The notes under the pieces were generated by a model. The model was not told the origin of the DNA. It saw only the letters and a program-made list of their open reading frames with translations, and made no database searches. A stretch of 64,000 nt of DNA from JAFKFH01 sp017307375 (GTDB lineage: Bacteria > Pseudomonadota > Alphaproteobacteria > Ferrovibrionales > Ferrovibrionaceae), in assembly GCA_965229335.1 (NCBI GenBank), contig OZ245874.1:4278001-4342000 (forward strand), in the 5' to 3' direction. The stretch's first letter is position 1. Each line of letters begins with the position of its first letter. Shown here one piece after another: positions 17,674-25,244 of the stretch. A program made the position numbers and the translations under genes.

Positions 17674-18354
17674 TCAGGCGGGAATGCCGAGCTGGGCGGC
17701 AAGCAGCCGAGCCAGTTGCGAGAAGATCCGCTCGCGCGACGGCGCCTCGTGCTTGGCGGCGCATTCGAACTCGAGGCGCTGCAGCAGCGCCAGGGTCAGC
17801 TCGGCCTCCAACTCCGGGTCGGCGGCGCCGAAGCGGCGCCACAGATCGGCGAAACGGGCCAGATTGCGCTCACGCTGACGCTGTACCAGATGGCGCAGGC
17901 CTTCGTTGAGGCGATAACCATAAGCGACCGTCGCCTCGACTCCGAGGCCGACGGAGTCGCGCTGAACCTGATCGAGGATCAGTTCGGTCGTGATCGCCGC
18001 CAGTTCCGGCACCAGGCTGCGCCGCACCGCGGGGTCGAGCAGTTCGGCCGGGCCATGGCGATCCAGGACGGCATCGAGCCGCGCCCAGGCCGCGTCGCGA
18101 TCCGGGCGGTCGCCGCTGATGAAATGCTCGTAAGCCTGCTCGATCATGTCGTTCAGGCTGCGGAAGAAATAGGTGGTCAGCGACAGCTGGACCCCGGCCT
18201 CGGCGGCGACGGCGCGATGGGTCACGCCATGGACACCGGCGCGGGCGATCACGGCCAGGGTGGCTTCCAGGATACGGCGCCGGGTGGCTTCACCTTTCGG
18301 TCGGCGGGCGCGGCGGAGAGGAGCGCTTTCCTCGACGGTGATCATGGCGGTCAT
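17674..18354 (-). CDS. TetR-family transcriptional regulator
   Basis: A 226-residue regulator with an N-terminal helix-turn-helix (about 26-75): RRILEATLAVIARAG, then VTHRAVAAEAGV and the TetR signature LTTYFFRSLNDMIEQAY. The C-terminal ligand-binding part is all helical and gives no ligand hint. The ATG at 18354 is preceded by AGGAG with seven bases spacing, so the first of two close ATGs is used. A perfect 16-bp palindrome lies about 27 bases upstream and could be its own operator or an FNR-family site. The regulated genes are not obvious; the nearest is the oxidoreductase 500 bases away on the opposite strand. Confidence 0.88.
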   Translation of the reverse strand: MTAMITVEESAPLRRARRPKGEATRRRILEATLAVIARAGVHGVTHRAVAAEAGVQLSLTTYFFRSLNDMIEQAYEHFISGDRPDRDAAWARLDAVLDRHGPAELLDPAVRRSLVPELAAITTELILDQVQRDSVGLGVEATVAYGYRLNEGLRHLVQRQRERNLARFADLWRRFGAADPELEAELTLALLQRLEFECAAKHEAPSRERIFSQLARLLAAQLGIPA

Positions 18355-18380
18355 GGCACTCTCCTAAAATTTACCGCTAA

Positions 18381-18396
18381 TTTGATATATATCAAA
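18381..18396. promoter_or_regulatory. Perfect 16-bp palindrome, FNR/FixK-type box
   Basis: TTTGATATATATCAAA is a perfect palindrome and contains TTGAT-N4-ATCAA, the exact consensus bound by FNR/FnrL-family oxygen regulators. It lies 27-42 bases upstream of the tetR start codon in a local AT-rich patch. That spacing puts it over or next to the tetR core promoter, which would fit repression or TetR autoregulation better than classic activation. Confidence 0.5.
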
Positions 18397-18859
18397 CGCG
18401 GCTCAGTCTGTCGATACAAGCTGCGGTTTGGTCGGCTGACGCCTGTACTCTTACAACCTTGTCATAGTCTCGCGACCCTTGGCAACCGCCAACAGGCCCC
18501 GGCGAAATTTGGTCACGAATTCAGGGAAAAGGCTGCACGCGCACGGCCAAACGCCGTCGCCGCGCCTGCTTTCCCGTGGTCATGTCGGCTGTTGCCATCC
18601 CCAGTTTCCTTACGGCTCCAGCGGGTCCGTACCTGCCCGGTTAACGCCGCCAGCATCGTGTTTACGAATTATTAACTATTTTGCCGCCGGAACGCCAGTG
18701 CTTTTTCATGGGCGCGGCATTGGTCGTGCACGTTTGTCCCGCGGCGCCAACGCCGCGCAGCGTATTTGGTTCCGCATCGCCCGCAAGATTATGACTGAGC
18801 CGCGCCTGCGCTAAGATGCCGTGGCACCGCAACCATTCCCAACACATAGGAAGCCGTCC
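18397..18859. other. Intergenic region between tetR and the oxidoreductase gene
   Basis: About 460 bases separate the palindrome and the next gene. A 111-codon frame can be drawn on the plus strand (18479-18814), but its composition (many Arg, Ser, Pro, no domain, no ribosome site) looks like chance. An AT-rich patch with ATTATTAACTATTTTG lies near 18667-18682. I see no RNA gene. The promoter of the downstream oxidoreductase should lie in the right-hand part. Confidence 0.4.
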
Positions 18860-19882
18860 ATGAGTGACGCCCTCAACCGCCGGATCGTCCTTGCCGCCCG
18901 GCCGAACGGAAAACCGACACCCGACGATTTCCGTCTTGAGGAAGTGCCGATCCCTTCGCCCGCCGAGGGTCAGGTGCTGCTTGGCATCAGATACCTCTCG
19001 CTCGACCCCTACATGCGCGGACGGATGAGTGCCGCGCGCTCCTACGCCAAGCCGGTCGAACTGGGTGCCGTGATGGAAGGCGGCACGGTTGGCCGCGTCC
19101 TGGCCACACGCCATCCCGACTTCGCGGTCGGCGACATCGTCCTGTCCCATTCCGGCTGGCAGACCCATGCCGTGGCCGACGGCGCCGCGCTGCGCAAGCT
19201 CGATCCCGACGCGGCCCCGGTCTCGACGGCGCTGGGCGTGCTCGGCATGCCCGGCTTCACCGCCTATGCCGGGCTGCTGACCATCGGGAAACCCAAATCC
19301 GGCGAGACCGTCGTGGTCGCGGCGGCCTCCGGCCCCGTCGGTTCGGCGGTCGGCCAGATCGCCCGCATCCAGGGTGCGCGCGCCGTCGGCATCGCCGGCG
19401 GTGCCGACAAATGCGCCTTCGTGCGCGACCTCGGCTTCGACGACGCCATCGACCATCGCGCGCCCGATTTTGCTGCCCGACTGGCGGCCGCCTGCCCCAA
19501 CGGCATCGACGTCTATTTCGAGAATGTCGGCGGCGCGGTCTGGGACGCGGTCTTCCCGCTGTTGAACGAGTTCGCGCGCATCCCGGTCTGCGGCCTGATC
19601 GCCCAGTACAATGCGACCGGCGACTTCCCCGGTCCCGACCGTCTGCCCGTGGTCATGCGCGACGTGCTCTCCAAGAGCCTGACGCTGCGCGGCTTCATTC
19701 AGCGCGAGTTCGCCGACCAGCGCCCCGCCTTCTATCGCGACATGGCCGGCTGGATCGCCAGCGGCCGGCTGCGCTATCGCGAGGATATCGTGCGCGGGCT
19801 CGAAAACGCGCCGGAAGCGTTCATCGGCCTGCTCGAAGGCCGCAACTTCGGCAAGCTGGTGATCGAAGTTTCGGATAGCTGA
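18860..19882 (+). CDS. NADP-dependent oxidoreductase (CurA/PTGR-like MDR family)
   Basis: A 340-residue zinc-free medium-chain reductase. It has the family opening (RIVLAARPNGKPTPDDFRLEE), the YLSLDPYMRGRMS segment near residue 50, GMPGFTAYAGL before the cofactor domain, and the nucleotide loop AASGPVGSAVGQ near 155-166. Relatives (E. coli CurA, prostaglandin reductases) reduce double bonds of alpha,beta-unsaturated ketones with NADPH; the true substrate is unknown. The ATG at 18860 follows TAGGAAG; a longer frame from 18821 lacks a ribosome site. It is monocistronic. Confidence 0.9.
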   Translation: MSDALNRRIVLAARPNGKPTPDDFRLEEVPIPSPAEGQVLLGIRYLSLDPYMRGRMSAARSYAKPVELGAVMEGGTVGRVLATRHPDFAVGDIVLSHSGWQTHAVADGAALRKLDPDAAPVSTALGVLGMPGFTAYAGLLTIGKPKSGETVVVAAASGPVGSAVGQIARIQGARAVGIAGGADKCAFVRDLGFDDAIDHRAPDFAARLAAACPNGIDVYFENVGGAVWDAVFPLLNEFARIPVCGLIAQYNATGDFPGPDRLPVVMRDVLSKSLTLRGFIQREFADQRPAFYRDMAGWIASGRLRYREDIVRGLENAPEAFIGLLEGRNFGKLVIEVSDS

Positions 19883-19930
19883 GATCGATTTTTCCGCTTG
19901 AAGGCGGCGGACGAAGGCCTTAGCGTCCGC

Positions 19931-20068
19931 CGCGTCATTGGGGAGTAGCCTTCCGCAACTCCAGCGGGATGTGCGTCAACAGACTTGGCTGCCGGGCGAC
20001 CGGCGCCATGGCGCGCATGAGGCGCCGGGGACAGGTTCACCCGGCGGTTCTGGCGAGACCTTTGACAG
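19931..20068 (+). promoter_or_regulatory. yybP-ykoY manganese riboswitch
   Basis: The leader of the downstream Gdt1/MneA-type gene carries the hallmarks of the yybP-ykoY aptamer in the right order: TTGGGGAGTAGCC at 19938-19950, GTCAACAGACTTGG at 19975-19988, a GC-rich variable hairpin, and GGCGAGACCTTTGAC closing it at 20052-20066. The first and last blocks can pair as helix P1 (GTCA 19934-19937 with TGAC 20063-20066, and GG with CC). This RNA family binds Mn2+ and turns on Mn export genes. The placement in front of a Mn-exporter family gene supports the call independently. I recognised it by eye; no covariance search was run. Confidence 0.9.
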
Positions 20069-20112
20069 CGATGCCGCGCATCCGGGGATGGGCGGCGCAT
20101 CGCTGTCATTGG
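20059..20112 (+). promoter_or_regulatory. Putative riboswitch expression-platform hairpin
   Basis: Directly after the aptamer, GACAGCGATGC (20064-20074) can form a perfect 11-bp stem with GCATCGCTGTC (20097-20107), with further pairing inside. The stem uses the last three bases of the aptamer's P1 helix. In addition GTCATTGG, the 5' strand of P1 (19934-19941), is repeated at 20105-20112 and could pair with CCTTTGAC (20059-20066) in its place. The two folds exclude each other. No T-run follows, so the mechanism could be translational or Rho-linked rather than intrinsic termination. Confidence 0.6.
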
Positions 20113-20148
20113 TTCATGCGCCTGTCCCCACGACCCAAGCGTAGCCAA

Positions 20149-20772
20149 ATGCAAGCCATCGCCCTGCCGTCGGCCCTGACCCTTTCGCATCTCGGGCTCG
20201 GCGACTTCGCCCTGTCGGCCGCAACCGTCACCATCGCCGAGATCGGCGACAAGACCCAGTTGCTCGCCCTGGTGCTCGCCGCCCGCTTCCGCCGCCCCTG
20301 GCCGATCGCCTGGGGCATGATCGCCGCCACCCTGTTCAACCATGCCATCGCCGGCGCGGCCGGCGGCTGGCTTTCCGCCCTGCTCGGCCCCGAAATCCTG
20401 CGCTGGCTGATCGGGCTGTCGTTCCTGGCCATGGCGGGATGGGCGCTGATCCCCGACAAGCTCGACCAGGAGGGCGAGGAGACGCTGCTGTCGCGGCTGA
20501 GCGCCTGGGGGCCGTTCGTCACCACCGTGGTCGCCTTCTTCCTGGCCGAGATCGGCGACAAGACGCAATTGGCCACCGTGGCGCTGGCTGCCCGTGCCGA
20601 CTCGCTCGTCGCCGTGGTCGTCGGCACCACGGTCGGCATGGCGCTCGCCAACCTGCCGGCAATCTGGCTCGGTCATCGTTTTGCCGGCCGGCTGCCGCTG
20701 GGCTGGATCCGTCGCGGTGCGGCGCTGCTGTTTGCGCTGATCGGGGTGATGACCTTGTTCCAGGTCTGGTAG
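20149..20772 (+). CDS. Gdt1/TMEM165 (UPF0016) family manganese exporter
   Basis: A 207-residue inner-membrane protein with six predicted spans arranged as an inverted duplication. Each half carries the family signature EIGDKT (residues 31-36 and 134-139), whose acidic residues form the cation path. Members include MneA and Mnx-type Mn2+ exporters in bacteria and Gdt1 in yeast. The yybP-ykoY riboswitch in the leader supports a manganese role. The ATG at 20149 is chosen because the protein then starts just before the first span; longer frames (ATG 20116, or from 19969) would run back into the riboswitch. None of the starts has a strong ribosome site. Confidence 0.9.
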   Translation: MQAIALPSALTLSHLGLGDFALSAATVTIAEIGDKTQLLALVLAARFRRPWPIAWGMIAATLFNHAIAGAAGGWLSALLGPEILRWLIGLSFLAMAGWALIPDKLDQEGEETLLSRLSAWGPFVTTVVAFFLAEIGDKTQLATVALAARADSLVAVVVGTTVGMALANLPAIWLGHRFAGRLPLGWIRRGAALLFALIGVMTLFQVW

Positions 20773-20860
20773 CCGGCATGTCATCGCACTGACCCGGAGC
20801 GCGGATAGAACGGTGGCGCGGATTTCCTGCATCACCGTCTTCCCGCCCCAGGAGGCAGCC

Positions 20861-22438
20861 ATGTCCCGTGCCAGTCGTCGTCGTTTCCTCGTAGGTGCCG
20901 CCGCCGGTACCGCCGGCCTTGCCGTCCCGCGGATCCTGCGCGCCCAGGCGCCGGCCGTAGTGACGGCCGAGCGGCGTCGGCCGTTGCTGCCGTCGGGCAT
21001 CATGGCAGGCGACATCGACGGCGACCGCGCGGTGATCTGGAGCCGCAGCGACCGCCCGGCCCAGATGCTGGTCGAGTGGTCGACGACGGAGGCCTTTCGC
21101 GACGTCCATCGTGTCACCGGCGAGGTGGCGCTGCCTGAATCCGACCATACAGCCCGGGTCGAACTGGCCGGTCTGCCGCAGGGCCAGACGATCTTCTACC
21201 GCGTCCAGTTCCAGGATGTCGGCGATGCCGCCGTCCGGTCCGAAGTGCTGACCGGGCGCATCGTCGTTCCCGCCCGCGAGGAGCGGCGCGACGTGACGTT
21301 TGTCTTCTCCGGCGACGAGGCCGGCCAGGGCTGGGGCATCAACCCGGAGCGCGGCGGCTATCGCCTCTATGAAGCGATGCGGCGGCAGCAGCCCGACTTC
21401 TTCATTCACTCGGGCGACCAGATCTATGCCGACGGGCCGCTGCAGGCGGAAGTGAAGCTCGACGACGGCACGATCTGGAAGAACGTCGTCACCGAGGCGA
21501 AGTCGAAGGTCTGCGAGACGGTCGCCGACTTTCGCGGCGCCTTCGCCTACAACCTGATGGACGAGAACAAGCGGCGCTTCGCCGCCGACGTGCCTTTCCT
21601 GGTGCAGTGGGACGACCACGAAGTCCGCAACAACTGGTTCCCCGGACAGACCATCGGCGACCAGCGCTATCAGCAGCGGGACGCCTCGCTGCTGGCGGCC
21701 CGCGCCCGCCGGGCGATGTTCGACTTCAATCCGATCCGCCGCGATCCGTTCGATCCGGAGCGGCTCTATCGCAGTTTCGCCTTCGGCCCCGGCCTCGACG
21801 TCTTCATGCTGGACGAGCGCAGCTATCGGGGTCCCAACACCCCCAACCGCGAGGAAGGCGGCGCCGCCTTCCTGGGCGCCGACCAGATCGACTGGCTGAA
21901 GACACGGCTGAAGCGCTCGCGCGCGACCTGGAAGGTGATCGCCAGCGACATGCCGATCTCGATCGTCGTGCCCGATGGCAACCCGGATGTCGAGAAGGGC
22001 ACGTTCGAGGCCTGGGCCAACGGCGAGCCGGGCAAGCCGCTCGGCCGCGAGCTCGAGCTGGCGCTGCTGCTCAAGTTCATCCGCGACAACGACATCCGCA
22101 ATGTCGTCTGGGTCACCGCCGACGTGCACTATCCGTCGGCCACCTATTACGACCCCGCAAAGGCGGCGGGCTTTGCCGAGTTCAAGCCGTTCTGGGAGAT
22201 CGTCGCCGGGCCGCTGAATGCCGGCACCTTCGGCCCCGGCGCGATCGACCCGACCTTCGGGCCGGACGTCCGCTTCGTCGGCATCCCCGAGGGGATGAAA
22301 CAGAATCGCTCGCCGGCGGACGGCCTGCAGTTCTTCGGCCGCGGCAGGCTCGATGCCCGGACCAACGTGCTGACCATGTCGCTGCACGACATCGACGGCC
22401 GGGAAGTCTGGTCGACGGCCCTGACGCCGGAAGCCTGA
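20861..22438 (+). CDS. phoD: PhoD-like alkaline phosphatase, Tat-exported
   Basis: A 525-residue periplasmic metallophosphoesterase. The N-terminus SRRRFLVGAAAGTAGLAVP is a twin-arginine signal, as in known PhoD enzymes that bind Fe3+ and Ca2+ before export. A fibronectin-like N-terminal domain (about 45-135) precedes the catalytic domain. Metal-site motifs visible are SGDQIYAD, WDDHEVRNN, LDERSYRG and VTADVHYPSA. The family hydrolyses phosphate mono- and diesters and helps under phosphate limitation. The ATG at 20861 is preceded by GGAGG. No pho box was identified with confidence. The gene converges on recJ, with no bases between the two stops. Confidence 0.9.
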   Translation: MSRASRRRFLVGAAAGTAGLAVPRILRAQAPAVVTAERRRPLLPSGIMAGDIDGDRAVIWSRSDRPAQMLVEWSTTEAFRDVHRVTGEVALPESDHTARVELAGLPQGQTIFYRVQFQDVGDAAVRSEVLTGRIVVPAREERRDVTFVFSGDEAGQGWGINPERGGYRLYEAMRRQQPDFFIHSGDQIYADGPLQAEVKLDDGTIWKNVVTEAKSKVCETVADFRGAFAYNLMDENKRRFAADVPFLVQWDDHEVRNNWFPGQTIGDQRYQQRDASLLAARARRAMFDFNPIRRDPFDPERLYRSFAFGPGLDVFMLDERSYRGPNTPNREEGGAAFLGADQIDWLKTRLKRSRATWKVIASDMPISIVVPDGNPDVEKGTFEAWANGEPGKPLGRELELALLLKFIRDNDIRNVVWVTADVHYPSATYYDPAKAAGFAEFKPFWEIVAGPLNAGTFGPGAIDPTFGPDVRFVGIPEGMKQNRSPADGLQFFGRGRLDARTNVLTMSLHDIDGREVWSTALTPEA

Positions 22439-24220
22439 TCAGCGCAGCGGCGCCGCGTCCTCTATCACCAGTTGGACGCGGCGCTCGCCCCGCCAGTTGT
22501 CGGCGCGCAGATGGCCGGCGACATGCAGCCCGTCGCGCCCGGGCCCGAGCAGGAACTTGCCGAGCTCGTTGTCGAGGGCACGAAAGGCAATGCCCTTCAG
22601 GCGGCCGCCGCCCATGCCGGACAGCACGACGCGGACATGCTTCTCGCCGACGATCGAGGCGTCGACGACACGTGCCTGCGGCAGCACCAGCCGCGGTTCG
22701 GCATTGCCCGAGCCGTAGGGACCGGCGCGATCGAGCAGTTCGAGCAGCTGGGCATTCGCCCCGTCGACCGAAACCGCACCGTCGAGGCCGAGGCTGCGGA
22801 CGTCGCCGAGTGCCGCGACCGGCGTGGCCAGCCGCGCATCGAGGAATTCCTTCAGCTCGCCGATGCGGCTGGCATGCAGGGTGACGCCGGCCGCCATCGC
22901 ATGGCCGCCGCCATTGACCAGGATGCCGGCCTGCAGGGCGGCGACGACGGCGGTCCCGAGGTCGATGCCCGGCACCGAGCGGCCCGACCCCTTGGCGACG
23001 CCGTTCTCGTCGACGGCGATGACCAGGCTGGGCCGGTTGGTCGCTTCGCGCACCCGTGCGGCGACGATGCCGACCACGCCGGGATGCCACCCCTCGCCGG
23101 CGACGACCGCCACCGCCCCCTCGATGCCGTCGGCGACCTGGGCCAGCGCCTGTTCCAGCACCTGCGCCTCGATCGCCTGGCGCTCGCGATTGTGACGGTC
23201 GAGTTCGGCGGCAAGGCTTGCCGCCTCGGCGGCATCGTCGGTCGACAACAGCCGCGCCCCGAGATCGGCGCGCCCGACCCGGCCGCCGGCATTGACGCGG
23301 GGACCGAGCAGGAAACCGCAGTGATAGCAGCCGGGCTTCTCGCTCAGCCCGGCGATGTCGGCCAGCGCGGCGATGCCGGGATTGCGGCGCTGGGCCATCA
23401 CCTTCAGCCCCTGGGCGACCAGTGCGCGATTGAGACCGGTCAGCGGCACCACGTCGCAGATCGTGCCCAGCGCCACGAGGTCGAGCCAGGCCATCAGGTC
23501 GGGTTCGCTGCGCCCCGGGCCGTACCAGCCGGCCGCGCGCAAGGCGCGGTTGGCGGCCACGATCAGCAGGAAGGTCACGCCGACCGCCGCGAGCTGACGG
23601 TGGCCCACCACCTCGTCCAGCCGGTTGGGATTGACCAGCGCGAAGGCGTCGGGCAGTTCGGGCTCGGCCAGGTGATGGTCGGCGACCAGCACGTCGAGGC
23701 CCGCCTCCCGCGCCGCGGCGAGCGGCTGGAAGGCAAGCGTTCCGCAATCGACGGTGATGACGAGACGCACGCCTTCGCCGGCCAGGCGCTGCATCGCCGG
23801 AATGTTCGGGCCGTAGCCCTCGACCATGCGGTCGGGAATGTAGAGGCGCGGCTCGATCCCGATATGGCGGAAGAAGCGGATCAGCAGTGCCGACGAGGTG
23901 GCGCCGTCGACGTCGTAGTCGCCGAATATCGCGATCCGCTCGCCCGCGGTCACGGCCTGAACCAGCCGGCCCGCCGCGCGATCCATGTCGAGAAACCGCG
24001 ACGGATCCGGCAGCAGCGCCTTCAGCGTCGGCGCCATGTAGAGCTCGGCATCGTCGAGGCTGACGCCCCGCGCGGCCAGCACCCGGCCGACCAGTTCGGG
24101 CAGCCCCAGGCGCTGCGACAGCGCCTGGGCCAGCCGATCGTCGGTGACGCGCGAGCGCCAGCGGCGGCCGGTCAGCGACCGTTCGACGCCGAGAAATGCC
24201 GGCGCCGCGGCATCCGCCAT
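22439..24220 (-). CDS. recJ: Single-stranded-DNA-specific exonuclease RecJ
   Basis: A 593-residue DHH-family 5'-3' exonuclease that acts in recombination and mismatch repair. The metal-binding motifs are intact: DYDVDG at 101-106, VDCG at 157-160 and DHH at 181-183. The DHHA1 motif region (GGHAMAAGVTL) and the C-terminal OB-fold follow. Length is normal. It is the last gene of an alaC-hom-glpX-recJ operon, eight bases after glpX. This order (hom-glpX-recJ) is characteristic of many alphaproteobacteria. Confidence 0.96.
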   Translation of the reverse strand: MADAAAPAFLGVERSLTGRRWRSRVTDDRLAQALSQRLGLPELVGRVLAARGVSLDDAELYMAPTLKALLPDPSRFLDMDRAAGRLVQAVTAGERIAIFGDYDVDGATSSALLIRFFRHIGIEPRLYIPDRMVEGYGPNIPAMQRLAGEGVRLVITVDCGTLAFQPLAAAREAGLDVLVADHHLAEPELPDAFALVNPNRLDEVVGHRQLAAVGVTFLLIVAANRALRAAGWYGPGRSEPDLMAWLDLVALGTICDVVPLTGLNRALVAQGLKVMAQRRNPGIAALADIAGLSEKPGCYHCGFLLGPRVNAGGRVGRADLGARLLSTDDAAEAASLAAELDRHNRERQAIEAQVLEQALAQVADGIEGAVAVVAGEGWHPGVVGIVAARVREATNRPSLVIAVDENGVAKGSGRSVPGIDLGTAVVAALQAGILVNGGGHAMAAGVTLHASRIGELKEFLDARLATPVAALGDVRSLGLDGAVSVDGANAQLLELLDRAGPYGSGNAEPRLVLPQARVVDASIVGEKHVRVVLSGMGGGRLKGIAFRALDNELGKFLLGPGRDGLHVAGHLRADNWRGERRVQLVIEDAAPLR

Positions 24221-24228
24221 GATCGGCG

Positions 24229-25197
24229 TCAGCTGCGCCCGACGCCGTGATGCGCCTTGATCCAGCGCAGCGTGCCGGTCTTGGAACGCATCACCAGCGA
24301 ATGGGTGACGAGGCCGCCGCCCAGCCCGGTCTTGACGCCGTCGAGCAGGTGGCCGTTGGTGACGCCGGTGGCCGAGAAGATGACGTCGCCGGAAGCCAGG
24401 TCGGTCAGGCTGTATTTGCGGTTCAGATCGGTGATCCCCAGGCGATGGGCGCGGCCGCGCTCGTCATCGTTGCGGAACAGGAGCCGGCCCTGCATCTGCC
24501 CGCCGATGGCGCGCAGCGCAGCCGCGGCCAGCACGCCTTCCGGCGCCCCGCCCGAGCCCATGTAGATGTCGATGCCGGTCGACGGATCGGTCGTGGCGAT
24601 GACGCCGGCGACGTCGCCGTCGGTGATCAGGCGGATGCGTGCCCCGGTCGAGCGCACGGCCTGGATCAGCTCGGCATGGCGGGGACGATCGAGGATCAGC
24701 GCGGTTATCTGCGCCGGCTCGACCTTCTTGGCCTTGGCCAGGCTGCGGATGTTCTCGGCCGGGCCGGCATCGAGGTCGACGACGCCGTCGGGCAGGCCGC
24801 CGCCGACGGCGATCTTGTCCATGTAGACGTCGGGGGCGTGCAGGAAGCCCCCCTCCTCGGCAAAGGCGCAGACGGCGCAGGCGCCCGGCATGTCCTTGGC
24901 GGTGAGGGTCGTGCCCTCCAGCGGGTCGAGCGCGATGTCGATGCGCGCGCCCTTGCCGGTGCCGACTTCCTCGCCGATGAACAGCATCGGCGCCTCGTCG
25001 CGCTCACCCTCGCCGATCACGACCTTGCCGGCCATGGCGATGCCGTTCAGCGCGGTGCGCATGGCATCGACGGCGGCCTGGTCGGCGGCCTTCTCGTCGC
25101 CCTGGCCGACCAGCTTGGCGGCGGCGATCGCCGCGGCCTCGGTGACCCGGACTGCCTCGAGGGTGAAGTTGCGCTCCATGGCGCTGCGCTTGGTCAT
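24229..25197 (-). CDS. glpX: Class II fructose-1,6-bisphosphatase
   Basis: A 322-residue cytoplasmic enzyme that removes the 1-phosphate of fructose-1,6-bisphosphate in gluconeogenesis. Signature segments are GEGERDEAPML near residue 63 and DPLEGTT near 91, which bind the metal and phosphate in GlpX proteins. MGSGGAPEGVLAAAAL in the second half is also typical. The ATG at 25197 is used; a second ATG six codons on (MERNFTLE) matches the usual family start and cannot be ruled out. It sits 47 bases after hom in the operon. Confidence 0.95.
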   Translation of the reverse strand: MTKRSAMERNFTLEAVRVTEAAAIAAAKLVGQGDEKAADQAAVDAMRTALNGIAMAGKVVIGEGERDEAPMLFIGEEVGTGKGARIDIALDPLEGTTLTAKDMPGACAVCAFAEEGGFLHAPDVYMDKIAVGGGLPDGVVDLDAGPAENIRSLAKAKKVEPAQITALILDRPRHAELIQAVRSTGARIRLITDGDVAGVIATTDPSTGIDIYMGSGGAPEGVLAAAALRAIGGQMQGRLLFRNDDERGRAHRLGITDLNRKYSLTDLASGDVIFSATGVTNGHLLDGVKTGLGGGLVTHSLVMRSKTGTLRWIKAHHGVGRS

Positions 25198-25244
25198 TGC
25201 TTGTCTTCCGTCTTCAGTCTTGGTCAGGAACTGGGAACGCGGGG

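Noticed and set aside
18479..18814. A 111-codon frame in the tetR-oxidoreductase gap.
   Set aside because: No ribosome site, no signal or domain, atypical composition; treated as chance.
19969..20148. N-terminal 60-codon extension of the Gdt1-family protein.
   Set aside because: It would be translated from the riboswitch itself and the family has no such extension.
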